In this document: positions 49,260-61,190 of the stretch, piece after piece
Position numbering within the stretch: the stretch's first letter is position 1
Layout: each line of letters opens with the position of its first letter
From: Ficedula albicollis
Lineage: Eukaryota > Chordata > Aves > Passeriformes > Muscicapidae
Assembly: GCF_000247815.1 (NCBI RefSeq)
Contig: NC_021677.1
Coordinates: 41,208,417 to 41,272,416 of the forward strand
Length of the DNA: 64,000 nt
Reading direction: 5' to 3'
Notes under the pieces: model-generated
Told to the model about the DNA's origin: nothing
Database searches by the model: none
The model's input: only the letters and a program-made list of their open reading frames with translations
Made by a program: the position numbers and the translations under genes

Positions 49260-49379
49260 CCTTCATTCCTTCTAAAAACAAATCTTCCTTTTGACTAAGC
49301 TTTAAATCAGGTAGTACCTTCATTCTTTCTAAAAACAAATCAAGAAGCTTCCTTTTGACTAAGCTTTAAATCAGGTAGT
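49260..49379. repeat. 57-bp tandem duplication, two copies
   Basis: ccttcattc(c/t)ttctaaaa starts at 49260 and 49317, and both copies run to aaatcaggtagt. Copy 2 has an extra 7-8 bp (caagaagc-like) after aaacaaat. Confidence 0.92.
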
Positions 49380-49566
49380 GTCAGTAAGTGGGGCCACCAA
49401 ACAGGAGTGGAAAGACAGGGCAAGGGGGACTGGGCAAAAAAGGAGAGGAGGGGAAGCAAATAGTTAAAAGCATGTCAGTAAGTGGGGCCATCAAACAGGA
49501 ATGGAAAGACAGGGCAAGGGGGACTGGGCAAAAAAGGAGAGGAGGGGAAGCAAATAGTTAAAAGCA
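49380..49566. repeat. 94-bp tandem duplication, two copies
   Basis: gtcagtaagtggggcca starts at 49380 and 49474; the unit ends near gttaaaagca. Differences are ccaccaaa/ccatcaaa and ggagtgg/ggaatgg. It abuts the 57-bp duplication directly, so two unrelated duplications lie end to end. Confidence 0.95.
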
Positions 49567-51540
49567 GTGGATGAGCAAGAGGCTAAGGCTATGGAGTGTG
49601 GGGGAATAGTGTTTGGAGGGGTGAGATGAGAGCAAAGGAAAGGTTAGCATGGGAAGGCAGAGACAGTGAAGAGAAGAAAGTGGGCTGAGGTGGGCTAGAG
49701 AGGACAGAGGCTGGATTGAATGAAATGACTTGGATTGAAAGGTTGGAAGAGCCTCTGGATAATTATTTCTCAGCTGTCACCAGGGTTTGAAATTCACTCA
49801 GTGTTTCATGCTCCTCATGACAGTTTTCACAAAGGAGGATGAGCTACCTTTGCAGCCAGTTTGCTCTATTACCTTGGTTGTAGTGGCCCACGTGATGGAC
49901 TCATCCCTTCTGATAATCCACAAAAGTGTCATTGTGATGCTTCCTGACAGAATTTCTTTGCTGTAAAGGTAACAGCAAACTCTAAAAATGGCATTTCACA
50001 TGGTACTAATGCAAAAACTGAATGATGTAGAAAGACCAGTTATCCTCTACAAGTGTTTCTGTCTGCCTGACTGTGTCTTATACAATTCGTGTTTTAGCTA
50101 CATCACTGTGTGCTGTTTCCTTTGCAGGACCCCTGCCTCATTCACTGCATGTGATGGACCTGCTCTGAGGTAAATCAGAGTTGCACAGTGAAAGAGACCA
50201 TCTGTAGGACCCCTGCCTCATTTGTCAGGTGTGTACTGAGTGAGACAAGGGGCTGCAGGAGAGAAAGGGAAGCTTGTACAGCTGAGGCAGTGAAATTCTG
50301 ACCTGACTTGTTTCTGTACGTGCCCATTTCTATATGATAGTTTTCAGGGGTTTTTTGAAGCAGCTGCTATGCCAGTGGTTGTTTAATTGTGTGTTCCTTA
50401 TTTTATAGGGGACCTTTGGGTCCCAAAGGGCCTACTTTACAGAAATGCTGAGTGCTTAAAGCTGCAAATTAACTGAATGAGAGTCCACAAAACCCAAGGT
50501 GCTATACAAGCTCAGATCAGTCAGGCTGTTGGTGTCTTGGAGTAGGCATTCAGAATTAGCAAATATGTTTTAACACCATCTTTGGTCATTCGGCCATAAA
50601 ATGGCAATAAAAATACCCTCTCCTCTCATAGAGGTATGTGGAAATAAATGATCTTGGGGTAGTGAAGCTCTTGGACAGTGTAATGACAAGCCCATAGAAA
50701 AACACATAAGGAAATTAATAAATCTCTAGAGCCAGTTTGAATAATGTGCAGTAAATAAGGCCTGAGGCCACACCCTGAACAATGAGCAAAAACCAGCATC
50801 TAAAGCAGCTGCTCATTACATAGAAAAAATCCCTTCCCAGGGCAGTCTGAGATGGGGTACTGTGAAAAAATATGATCCTGTAATTACAGACTCGAAAACA
50901 ATGCATATGTATGTGAGGGTTAAGAGTATTGTTCACAAGTAAACACAATTGTGGTTTTTTCTAACTCTTGACTTCATCTGCAGTGTGCTCTATTTAACAC
51001 ACAGTTTTTGTCTTTGTTTCATGAGTCCTGTCAAGTTTTGCAGATCTGTGAGCTTAAGATTGTCTTGTTTCAGCCCCTCCATTTGGATTAAGTGCTGTCA
51101 TTTCATGTAGTTGCAGATAACTAAATGCAGGTAGTCAAAACCTGCTCATTTCTATATCATGTATTCCACGTGTTGTAATCTCCACTGAGGTGCAGATTTG
51201 TGTGAGTGAGAAAGGCAGATCTGACCCTGTAATTTGCCATCATAAGCAAAACTGACACCCAGATGCTCTTGTTCTTAAGAGTGAAGGAATTTGGGATATT
51301 TGAGAACTTACAGCCTACTAGCAATAATTAAGACAATACCACCCCCCCCCAGCAGCAATATGCAAGAGGACAATGTCACCAGAACTAGGAAACTTCTTTA
51401 GAAGTCTTTGCTGTAACATGTGCAGAAAGAATGGCAAAGCTCAAGGTCTTACAGAAAATATGCAGAAATATAACATTCAAAGTACATAATTTTAAATAAC
51501 CACACTTTTGATGACTACTTATGTGCTTGTTTAAGAACAA
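49567..51540. other. Non-coding sequence, nothing recognised
   Basis: aggacccctgcctcatt occurs twice (near 50127 and 50206) separated by other sequence. A run of nine to ten C lies near 51342. No gene recognised. Confidence 0.4.
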
Positions 51541-51845
51541 ATGTTAAGAGGGACATTTTACAAACGTCTGTAGCGACAGGACAAGGGGGAGTGGCTTCAA
51601 ACTGAAAGAGGGTAGATTTACATTAGATTTTAGGAGGAAATTCTTTACTGTGAGGGTGGTGAGGCACTGGAGCAGGTTACCCAGAGAAGCTGTGGCTGCC
51701 TCATCTTTAGAAGTGTTCATGGCCAGATTGGATGGGGCTTGAAGCAACCTGGCCTAATGGAAAGTGTTCCTGCCCATGGCAGCGGGGTGGAATTAAGTGA
51801 TCTTCAAGGTCCTTTCCAACCCAAACCATTCTTTGATTCTATGAA
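51541..51845 (+). mobile_element. CR1 LINE, 3' end (5'-truncated)
   Basis: A clear CR1 3' segment in the plus orientation. Landmarks run in order: gacaggacaagggggagtgg, cttcaaactgaaagaggg, ttaggaggaaattctttact, gtgagggtggtgaggcactg, ggttacccagagaagctgtg, gaagtgttcatggccagatt, ggatggggcttgaagcaacc, gtgttcctgcccatggcagc, then ggtcctttccaacccaaacc and terminal attctttgattctatga repeats. It is 5'-truncated like most CR1 copies and is non-autonomous. The terminal octamers are nearly intact, which suggests a younger insertion than the other CR1 pieces here. This is the strongest evidence that the window is avian. Confidence 0.95.
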
Positions 51846-54491
51846 GTATGTAGTGTCTGTATTAGGAATGCAGAAGTGTTAAACTCTATGAAGTTGAGAA
51901 GTAAAAGGTTAATGCTGTTGAAATGATCAGTGTACAAACCTAATGCTGGTTAACCTTTCCATGTCCGATATTTGCTATAATTTGAAGAGAGAATGTTATG
52001 AATAGTAGAGAAAGTAGACCTTTGTCATGTATCCCTGTCATGCATCCCATTACATTTTATTTGTAGAATTAGGTTGCCTATTGCAGACGTCTAAGAAACG
52101 TACCATAAAATCTTTTCTCTTATATTTTCCCCTTTTTTTCTGTTATTAACTATCTCAAAAACTTGAAGAAGAATTTGTTGGCCTATTTAGGCTGTAGAAT
52201 GTGATGCTTGTCTCAAGGATGACTGGTATTACTGTTGGCTGGTTGATGACTTGGAAAGCACTGGCTCCCACATGTTCTGCAGATAATGGTTCACTCAGGA
52301 AATAAAGTAAGCCAAACTTTATCAATCATATTTTAACCTGTGTAAGAGACTGAATGAGTGTCATTTGCAGTGGCTTAACTGCTGAGTTTTAACAGTTTCA
52401 TCAGATAAATGTACTGTGTGGTTTGAAGACAGCACACAAAAAAGTGATGCCAGGCTACCCAAGAGCAGGAACTCTCACAAAAATCCCCTTAGGCAGGGCC
52501 TGGCATTAGTGGCAAAAGGAGAGGAAAGAACAATTTAAAAAATACAACAATCTGTTCTTGTAGGGGTCAGACAGCAAGAGGCAGCACGTGTGCTGGGTGG
52601 GAGCCATCAGTGAGAGCTGATTTCCCCATGGGATACACAGACCTGGACTATCAAAGTAGGCTGGGGCTAGGACAAGCAGATGTTATGCCAGACACGTCAG
52701 CAGAGTTAGTCTGTTTTGCATAGGTGTCTGATCTTAGCTGGCATACTTTAAGCTCTCTTCTGAATCTCAGGGTGGAATAGAACCATTATGATTCCATCCT
52801 AACTGCTCTGTTCTCCACATATGATGCAGCTCTTGGGTATTTCTCCTAACCTATGCAAGCCGGGAGCTGAGGCACAGGGCGGTGGGTTGCCAGGTGCACA
52901 GCTCGTGAGTGTGCAACCCCAGTCACACACCTCTGCTTCCCTTCAGTGAGAGCAGGAAGGGAGCCTGCGGGTCACTGCATTACCAAAGTAAACAGTCTTT
53001 GTCTACAGGTGTCTTGTTGATAGATTTAGGCAGTGTTAGTGCCCCCAAAAGGATGTTTTAAAACACCACCCTGAAGCATCCCGCGCAGCGGGCACTCTGC
53101 TCTCTGAAAAACTGGCTTAGGACAGAGGGGGTAAATGAGCCTGACCATAAGGGCTAGTGGCCCTCACACCATTGTGGCAGCGCAGGGTAAGATCAGGCTT
53201 TCATTTGCAAAAACTGTATCTGACCAGAGGGTATGATCCTAACCTTGCTCAGGGCCAGGCAAGCTGGAGTCTCGCTCTTACAGACCTGCCAAGCAGAAAG
53301 TGTTTATTTCCTGCTCTGGATCCACGATCCAGGAGGAACAAATAAAAGTGATTTAATCTTCAGTGTGAGGAAAATCACCTGACCGAGCAGGGCGCAGAGG
53401 ACAAATGGGACAGGGGGCCTTAGCTTGCCTGGCCAGGAGGGATGGGAAAACAGAAGTGAGGCACAGCATCAGAATCGCTAATTTTTATTTATTATTAATT
53501 TTCTAATTTTTCCCTTGCTCAGATTCCACGACTGCTGGAAATCAGGGTTCTTCTGGCTGTCTGGGTGCATCTGTGACATTGACTCTGTCTTTGAGATGGG
53601 GAGCACCCTCTGGTGGTTAAGGATAATCTGACATTTCCTGGGATTGGTGCCCATCATCCCTACAAGCCGCCACTTAAGGTGGACAGGAGGCAATGCTGGC
53701 GTACTGTCACTGTTGGGAAGGGTATTTGGGGTGCAAATATTCATTCTGACTTGCTAACCCAGGAATCTGATTCTTAGGAACCATTTCTTAGTGCAGTGAA
53801 AAGCCTGTAAGGTGTGTTTGTTCTCCCTGCCCTGCTGTTGTGTAAAAGACCACTTACATGCCCTTCTTGCTTTCTCCCAATGAGAGGGCAAGTAAAGCTC
53901 AATTTACTTCATTAATTCCCAGTGGGCACAAAATCGTGCCCTGGCTGTCTCCCTAGGGACTGCGGTTTCCTGCCTCAGCTCCTGCTCCTGTCTCCCAAAA
54001 GCTCTAGTCTTGCACTCAGAGCTTTCCCTGGCCCATCTCTGGCTGATTTGCTCTGCCTAGAGTGCTCAAGCCAGGACAGTACAGTCCCTTGCAGGAACAG
54101 AGGAATTCAGCTCAGGTTTCCCTTCTCTTCCCTAAGTGGATTAACAGGCTGAAGGGATGGTCTCTGCCTGCCTGCTTCAATCTTCATTAGCGAACATGTT
54201 TCGCCAGCCGCAGTCACATCCTGGTCCGGAGAGCTGCTTGACAGGAGTGGATTCTGCCCACAGCCTCTCACAAAGGCTGTTGCATCTTCTGAGAGGTTTT
54301 CCTTCGTAACAGGGCTCTGTGGGCTGTCCTGGACGGCAGGGACGTAGGGCAGGAGGGCTGCAGATGTGCATGATTGCCCTGTCCACTGCTCACTTTACAA
54401 GAGCTAATGTGCATCCTCTGCTGACTGCAACCCTGCAGCTCTGTGTAATGCATGTGCTGCCTGAGCAGCAGGAAACATTCCAAAGGAGCAC
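51846..54491. other. Non-coding sequence, nothing firmly recognised
   Basis: No exon or repeat family recognised. A small CpG-bearing stretch at about 54180-54245 (cattagcgaac, tttcgccagccgc, tggtccggag) might be constrained, but it is too short to call. Frames at 53478-53744 and 53922-54152 have no domains. Confidence 0.4.
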
Positions 54492-55247
54492 CCACATGTG
54501 CTTTTATTTTTATTTTCCCCTCCAGTTTCCCAGGCAAGGGAGGATCTTGAATATACTGGGATGTCTCTGAAACTTTTGTAACCTGACTGTCACTTCTGGA
54601 TGCCCTTTCTTGGATGCTTGTAGGCAGTCAATTTGAATGCAGTGTTTCCTAACAGGTTGTGTGCAAGAAAGTGTCCCTACCTCCTCCTCAGCTGCTTCTT
54701 CCTGTTGCTTTGTAGTAGTCATTAATGTATGTTGCACCCTTGCACAGGCAGTCATTTATTCCACCAATGCTGTTCTTTCCTCAGTTCAGAGAAGATGTTT
54801 TCTACACAAGTAAGATGTACACTTCAAATTGCATTGATTTTGGAACAATCCATTTAAGCTACTGAAAATCCAAATTGTGGATGTTCTCCTGCCAGTTTGA
54901 GAATGCTTTATTTTTGCTCATTTGTTGTCTAAACAGATTAAGTTTCAATAGTAATGAGTGCCCCTTGCAGCAGCTTAAGTTAATCTATTTGAAATTGTAC
55001 CTTGAATTATACTGTGGTAACATTCTCATGCAAAGAAAGCCTGCAAGGAGAGGAGGTAAACACTGAGCATCACTAATACCATCAGGGGCTGCCCAGGCAG
55101 TAGGGAGGAAAATGTTCTTGTGTTTTTGTAATCTGACCATTGCAACAGGAGAAGTTGGTGTGCCATGCTCTGAAAGCAAGGTCGAGTGGCCAGGAACAGA
55201 ATCAAAATGGATTTTTTTTTATTTTAGCAAGTTGGAAGGAAAATAAA
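54492..55247. repeat. 756-bp tandem duplication, copy 1
   Basis: Starts ccacatgtgcttttat and ends ggaaaataaa. Copy 2 starts at 55248 (offset 756). The copies look identical except in the T run before agcaag (attttttttttatttt-type here, ttttttgtttt-type in copy 2, with a 1-bp length change). No known gene or transposon was recognised; open frames repeated in both copies are chance. Confidence 0.97.
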
Positions 55248-56002
55248 CCACATGTGCTTTTATTTTTATTTTCCCCTCCAGTTTCCCAGGCAAGGGAGGA
55301 TCTTGAATATACTGGGATGTCTCTGAAACTTTTGTAACCTGACTGTCACTTCTGGATGCCCTTTCTTGGATGCTTGTAGGCAGTCAATTTGAATGCAGTG
55401 TTTCCTAACAGGTTGTGTGCAAGAAAGTGTCCCTACCTCCTCCTCAGCTGCTTCTTCCTGTTGCTTTGTAGTAGTCATTAATGTATGTTGCACCCTTGCA
55501 CAGGCAGTCATTTATTCCACCAATGCTGTTCTTTCCTCAGTTCAGAGAAGATGTTTTCTACACAAGTAAGATGTACACTTCAAATTGCATTGATTTTGGA
55601 ACAATCCATTTAAGCTACTGAAAATCCAAATTGTGGATGTTCTCCTGCCAGTTTGAGAATGCTTTATTTTTGCTCATTTGTTGTCTAAACAGATTAAGTT
55701 TCAATAGTAATGAGTGCCCCTTGCAGCAGCTTAAGTTAATCTATTTGAAATTGTACCTTGAATTATACTGTGGTAACATTCTCATGCAAAGAAAGCCTGC
55801 AAGGAGAGGAGGTAAACACTGAGCATCACTAATACCATCAGGGGCTGCCCAGGCAGTAGGGAGGAAAATGTTCTTGTGTTTTTGTAATCTGACCATTGCA
55901 ACAGGAGAAGTTGGTGTGCCATGCTCTGAAAGCAAGGTCGAGTGGCCAGGAACAGAATCAAAATGGATTTTTTTTGTTTTAGCAAGTTGGAAGGAAAATA
56001 AA
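55248..56002. repeat. 756-bp tandem duplication, copy 2 (755 bp)
   Basis: Second copy of 54492-55247. The sequence departs from the repeat after ggaaaataaa into aaaggcatatggg. The junction shows no clear microhomology with the left flank (ggagcac). Confidence 0.97.
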
Positions 56003-59000
56003 AAAGGCATATGGGTATGAAGGGGCAAAGGACACTACAGACTCTGAAGGATTTTAGAACCTAAAACTGTATTTAGCAAACCTAGGGATGAATTGAATTT
56101 CCCAAACAACGTATGTTAAAGCACACAAATGAATAACCCCAGCACTTTTGAACTAGCGGTGTATTTGGTTTGGCCCTGTAAAGCCACAAGCCAATGGTCA
56201 AAGCAGAACAGCTCCCCAGAGAGCCCTGGCTTGCTGGTTCTAGCTCCCTGGGGGATGCAACCATCTCTGGAGCACTCCCCTCTCAGGGCTATGTAGCTGT
56301 AAGTGCTTAATGATGTGCTTCCCAGAGCAGGAAACAAAGGTTACACAACTCTAAAAACACAACCTGTCTCTGAATGGGCAGCAGAAGAATTTTCTTTTGA
56401 GAGGCCAAGACCTGTTTTATTGAAAGGTAAATGGATCCCTTTCTTACTGCCCTTTGGAGGAATATAAGCTGTAAGAACAAATCTGGTTTTATATATTTAC
56501 AAGTAGCAGAAATCCCTTTATGTCTGGGGAGGAGGCACTTAGGACTTGCTGAAACCCCTCATGGTTAGATTTTGTGCATTTTTGATCTTGAGGTTGCCTT
56601 GGATCACTGATCTTGATGAAGATGATACTCTCTTTTTCTTCAGTCCTTTCCTTTTCAAAGGTTTCCCAAAGCACTTTGTGCATAATGAGTAATTTTGCTA
56701 CCAGAACTGCCTTTAGAGTAGATTTGATGGCACAGTAGATTTGATGGTACTAATTTTAGACCAGAGTTGAGGAAAAACATTATTGCTGTGGAGTAATGCA
56801 AGATATACTAGCAGAGGCTGAGCAGAAATAAACTGGGATAGTAGAATGAGATGTGTCTAAAACAGTAGTTTGCCATCTGCTCCTGCCCTTTTCATCTCAA
56901 TCTCTGGCATTTCATCAGTAATGAATTGTAGGCAGACATGAATTGACACAGTGCAGGCTGTACCTCTCTCATAATCTGTTCAGTCCCCATCAGTGACCTC
57001 TTGTAACACTAGTTCTGCAGCATCTTCTAGTGAAAGATTCTGGTGGTGGTTGGTAGTTTCCACACCCTTCTACCCCTCTCTGGCTCTCTGACCAAAGCCA
57101 GAACAAGAAGATTGTCACCAGATCTGGCTGACTGGGCAGATCTCTGTCTCTGCAGCTTTTTTTAGTTCATTATGAAGGGTCATCTCTGAATGCTGAATGG
57201 TGTTCTTTTAGGGAACTAAAAGTTGATAGAAGACTCTCAACTGTGATTTTAGGGAATAACTCCTCCTCATCCTCCAGTTTTGGGAAACAGTAAGAAATTG
57301 CATTGAGAAAGACAGTATTGTATCTTGAAAAGGAATCCTTGATACCATATCAATAATTCTGTATTTCTATGCTGACCTTTTTCAATTCACATATTTCTTC
57401 ATGTTTACTCTGCTAGTTTTTCCCCCCTTTAAGTTTAAAATGTTTAAGTGAGCTTTGGATACAGACTAGACTGATGTGCTTTCTGTGCAGTTAGAATCTG
57501 GTTGCATGTAACTCCAGGGCTGCTTTCTCAGACGTGGATTGAATTGAGGATGTCTATTGGGAGTTTCAGGTCTTGGTTTTCTCATTGGAGGTCCTTCCAT
57601 CAGGCAGGTCTGTTAAATGCTTGCTGGGTCCCTAGAGACACTTGGTCTGTGTTTAAAGGAAAGCAGCTGAACCACAAGAAGAGAGAAATGGCTGTGTACT
57701 CAAGCACTGTTGCTCTAAAGGGATCTTGCTGAAAGCTGTGCAAAGCTTGCATGGCAGTCTGGGTGCCTGGGGCTCTCCATGTGCTTCATCCCAGCAGAGA
57801 TCTCTGTGATGCTCTTGCTTGCCTTTCCTGCTCTGAAAAAGATAAGTTGATGTCTCCAGGATGCTTTGAGCTTGAACTGTGTTTAACTCTCCTGAGGCCC
57901 AGACCAGGCAAATCTCTGGAGGGTTCCAAGCAGCACCTGCCTTTTGTTCCCCACTCCTCTTAAAGCTTCCCCAGTGGAGAGATCCGCTCTGGGAGAGCAG
58001 GAAGTCCATAAATAAATAATTCCCTCTGTCTCTCCTGATCAGCCCAAGCAGCTGTGATTGCTCCTGAATGCCTAGGTTGCTTTCCTCTTAATGGCTTTTA
58101 AACCAATTTTGCCCTCATCTGATGACCCAGCTTCTCATCCTAGTTTTAGAGGAACAATTTCTTTTAGAGAGGGGTTTGGGGGATATTTATGTTGTGTCAA
58201 GAGTTTTGGCTGGGTGAAGTAGTATAACAGTGCCAGCAAAGCCACAGTTCTCTGGTTCTCTCAGGCTGCCCCATACCTTATTTTGATAAATTTCTACAGG
58301 ACACCTCCGAGGGTATTGCAGATAGCATTAACCCTTGTTTGAGAGCACTGGACACATGTGATTCTCATGGACATCCCACAAACATTTAAGAACTCTTACA
58401 CCACTCCTAAGACACTTTATTTTTGGGAGATGTTTTACTGTTGGGAGAGCTAATCACTGAGACATCTGAGTGCTTATCCTTTGCTCCACAATGTGTAGGT
58501 AAAAGTCTGGGAACATAAGTTAGAAGTGTAGGCTCTCACTTTTCAGTTCAGCTGACTTACAGCATTTTTTTATTAATGGGCATTTGACAGCTTGACAAAT
58601 ATTTAGACCTTTTATTGTTGCTTTTGTGCTTTGTGTGTACAAACTGTAATAGATTTTAAAAAAAGTGCTCCTTAAATGGCAATAGTCAAATCTAAATGTT
58701 CTTGGTTTGTATCCTAGTGCAACCCTTGGAAATATTTATTGCTCCTCTGATGGGTGTCATCTAGGTTTGTCTATAGAGAAGTATTAGCATCACCTCCAGC
58801 AGCAGAACCTACCTGCCTGGCAGTAGGGCATGCAAGGCATGTTCTGGACATCCTTACAGCTGGCCAGGTATCCTGTGGGATGTGTGCTAGCACAGCCTTG
58901 TGTGGTGTTGCAGGCTGATGACTGTCATCCCCACAGTGCCTTTGGAAGAGGCACTAGTCTGTCTGGGTGGAAGGCAGCTGCCCTGCTTTGGTTGCAATTC

Positions 59001-59952
59001 CAAATGGGCAGATTCAACCCAAATGGCTGATGGCTAATGACTCATGAAATGAGCCTCTAGAAACAAAGTAGCATCTCAAGGTGGTATTGTTTCCTGGAAC
59101 CTTCTATCTCATTAGCAAGGCAGGGTCTGCTGGGTGCTACATCATAGGTGGTTAAAAACTCTGTATCTGAAGCAGTGACAGTCTTTCCCACTGTCTTTCT
59201 TCTGTTCTGTTTCTGTCTAACCTCTTGGTACCCTGGAAAAGCAATGGGTTTAACAAGAAATGCTGTCCCCAGACTGTATGGTTCCAAGGACAAATCTGGT
59301 AGCAACAACTTCTGGAAGATATGTCACAAAAGCCTACCCTTTACTGCATTGCTTCTGTAGTTAAGTATTATGAAATACTGCCAAATGTTGAGGGGCAAGA
59401 TCTAAAAGATGAGTTGAGTACTACTGAGTTCAGCTGACTGGAAATGTTTAATGGAAGACAGAGGAACAGAGAGGGGAGGCATTGGTAGTTGTTGATCAGC
59501 ACTAAAATAAAGGTGTTCGAGAGATTAGCAAAAGACCAATACTGGATTATCTTTTGTAAGTGATGTGGAGACCAAGGGGACCTGTTGCTAGGAGGCTGCA
59601 GCACCAAAGTCACCCTCTGACCACGTGGGACTGAGATTTGACTTTGCCTTAACAATGATACCGAAAAGTAATCCTTTCTACTGCTGCCATAGAAACGGTG
59701 AAGCTGGCAACATGTGACTGTGAAGGATGAAGGTATTTTTGCTGAAATCCAGTGACACATGTTCAGGTCTGTCAGGAGAAGACTTTACTGCTGCCCACAA
59801 CTGCCTCTGTGCTGAGAAATTTTAAGACTTGTAGCTCATTCAATGAGAACTTTTCAAAGACATCCAGGGGCTTGTACTTCCACACATGACAGAGATCACT
59901 GTCTTTTGGAATACATGAGCAGCACAAGAAAATTAGAAATGAGCTGGTGAAA
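56003..59952. other. Non-coding sequence, nothing recognised
   Basis: Contains a two-copy 17-bp repeat (agtagatttgatgg at 56717 and 56734). Frames at 57502-58009 and 59368-59760 lack domains. No RNA gene or transposon was recognised. Confidence 0.4.
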
Positions 59953-60859
59953 CTTCTCCTTTCCTTTGCATGGAAGAGCTTTTTTTTCTGATAACCAGCG
60001 TCTGTCTCTTCATGACTGGCTTCTCTCTTGACACTGTATGTTCATATATTGTGTAGCTAAAGCAGGCAGGTTTATATGGTCCTAAGTTGCCCTGTCTCTT
60101 CTAAGTGATGCTTTGTGGTATAAGCAAGGATTATTTTTCTCGTTATTTTTTCCTCTTTATTTTTTGAAAATGTACTGCAAAAACTCAATCATTCCTGGTG
60201 TGTAGGCATAGTGTTTGAATATTAATGATTTGTAGACAGAACAGTGGCTTCCTAATGCATTTTACTTGAAGGTGTCTGAATGTGGTGCAGACATGTATCT
60301 CATGATGGTACCTAAAAGTTAAAAGTATGTTAAGAAGGCTTCTCCTTTCCTTTCCATGGAAGAGCTTTTTTTTCTGATAACCAGCATCTGTCTCTTCATG
60401 GCTGGCTTCTCTCTTGACACTGTAGGTTCATATATTGTGTGGCTAAAGCAGGCAGGTTTATATGGTCCTAAGTACTTCTCCTTTCCTTTGCATGGAAGAG
60501 CTTTTTTTTCTGATAACCAGCGTCTGTCTCTTCATGACTGGCTTCTCTCTTGACACTGTATGTTCATATATTGTGTAGCTAAAGCAGGCAGGTTTATATG
60601 GTCCTAAGTTGCCCTGTCTCTTCTAAGTGATGCTTTGTGGTATAAGCAAGGATTATTTTTCTCGTTATTTTTTCCTCTTTATTTTTTGAAAATGTACTGC
60701 AAAAACTCAATCATTCCTGGTGTGTAGGCATAGTGTTTGAATATTAATGATTTGTAGACAGAACAGTGGCTTCCTAATGCATTTTACTTGAAGGTGTCTG
60801 AATGTGGTGCAGACATGTATCTCATGATGGTACCTAAAAGTTAAAAGTATGTTAAGAAG
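59953..60859. repeat. Compound tandem duplication A - partial B - A'
   Basis: Unit A (59953-60338) and A' (60475-60859) are near-identical with a 522-bp offset. Between them lies B (60339-60474), a partial copy of the first ~130 bp of A. All three start cttctcctttcctt (59953, 60339, 60475). B carries its own substitutions relative to A and A' (tttgca/tttcca, gcgtctg/gcatctg, atgactgg/atggctgg, tgtatgtt/tgtaggtt, tgtagct/tgtggct), about five in 130 bp. Confidence 0.95.
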
Positions 60860-61054
60860 TTTGGGATGGGGTTTGTTGGCAAAGCTGTCTAATCAAATAA
60901 TCGGCCACAGCAACTTGCTCCTGTCCAACTAGTGAAATAAATGTTATTCAAGTAATAAATAAACTCAAGAGGGAGCTGTGTAAAAAATCTGCATTGTCCT
61001 TCAAACACTCAAGTTAGTACAGAACAAATCTTAAGAAATGTCATGTAGTTAACT
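60860..61054. other. Short unique spacer
   Basis: No feature seen between the A-B-A' repeat and the next duplication. Confidence 0.5.
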
Positions 61055-61190
61055 GAGCTGTTTGGAGATTCAGAGCAGAGGAGAGCTGAGGTTGTTGTGC
61101 TGCTGAAACAGGCTAGCACTTAACGGAGCTGTTTGGAGATTCAGAGCAGAGGAGAGTTGAGGTTGTTGTGCTGCTGAAACAGGCTAGCAG
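61055..61190. repeat. 71-bp tandem duplication, two copies
   Basis: gagctgtttggagattcag starts at 61055 and 61126 and continues through gaaacaggctagca in both. One substitution is seen (gagagctgagg versus gagagttgagg). Confidence 0.94.

Noticed and set aside
49700..49745. ggattgaaaggttggaagag word resembling a minus-strand CR1 end
   Set aside because: The flanking CR1 landmarks (octamers, gggacct, agatcatc-type words) are absent.
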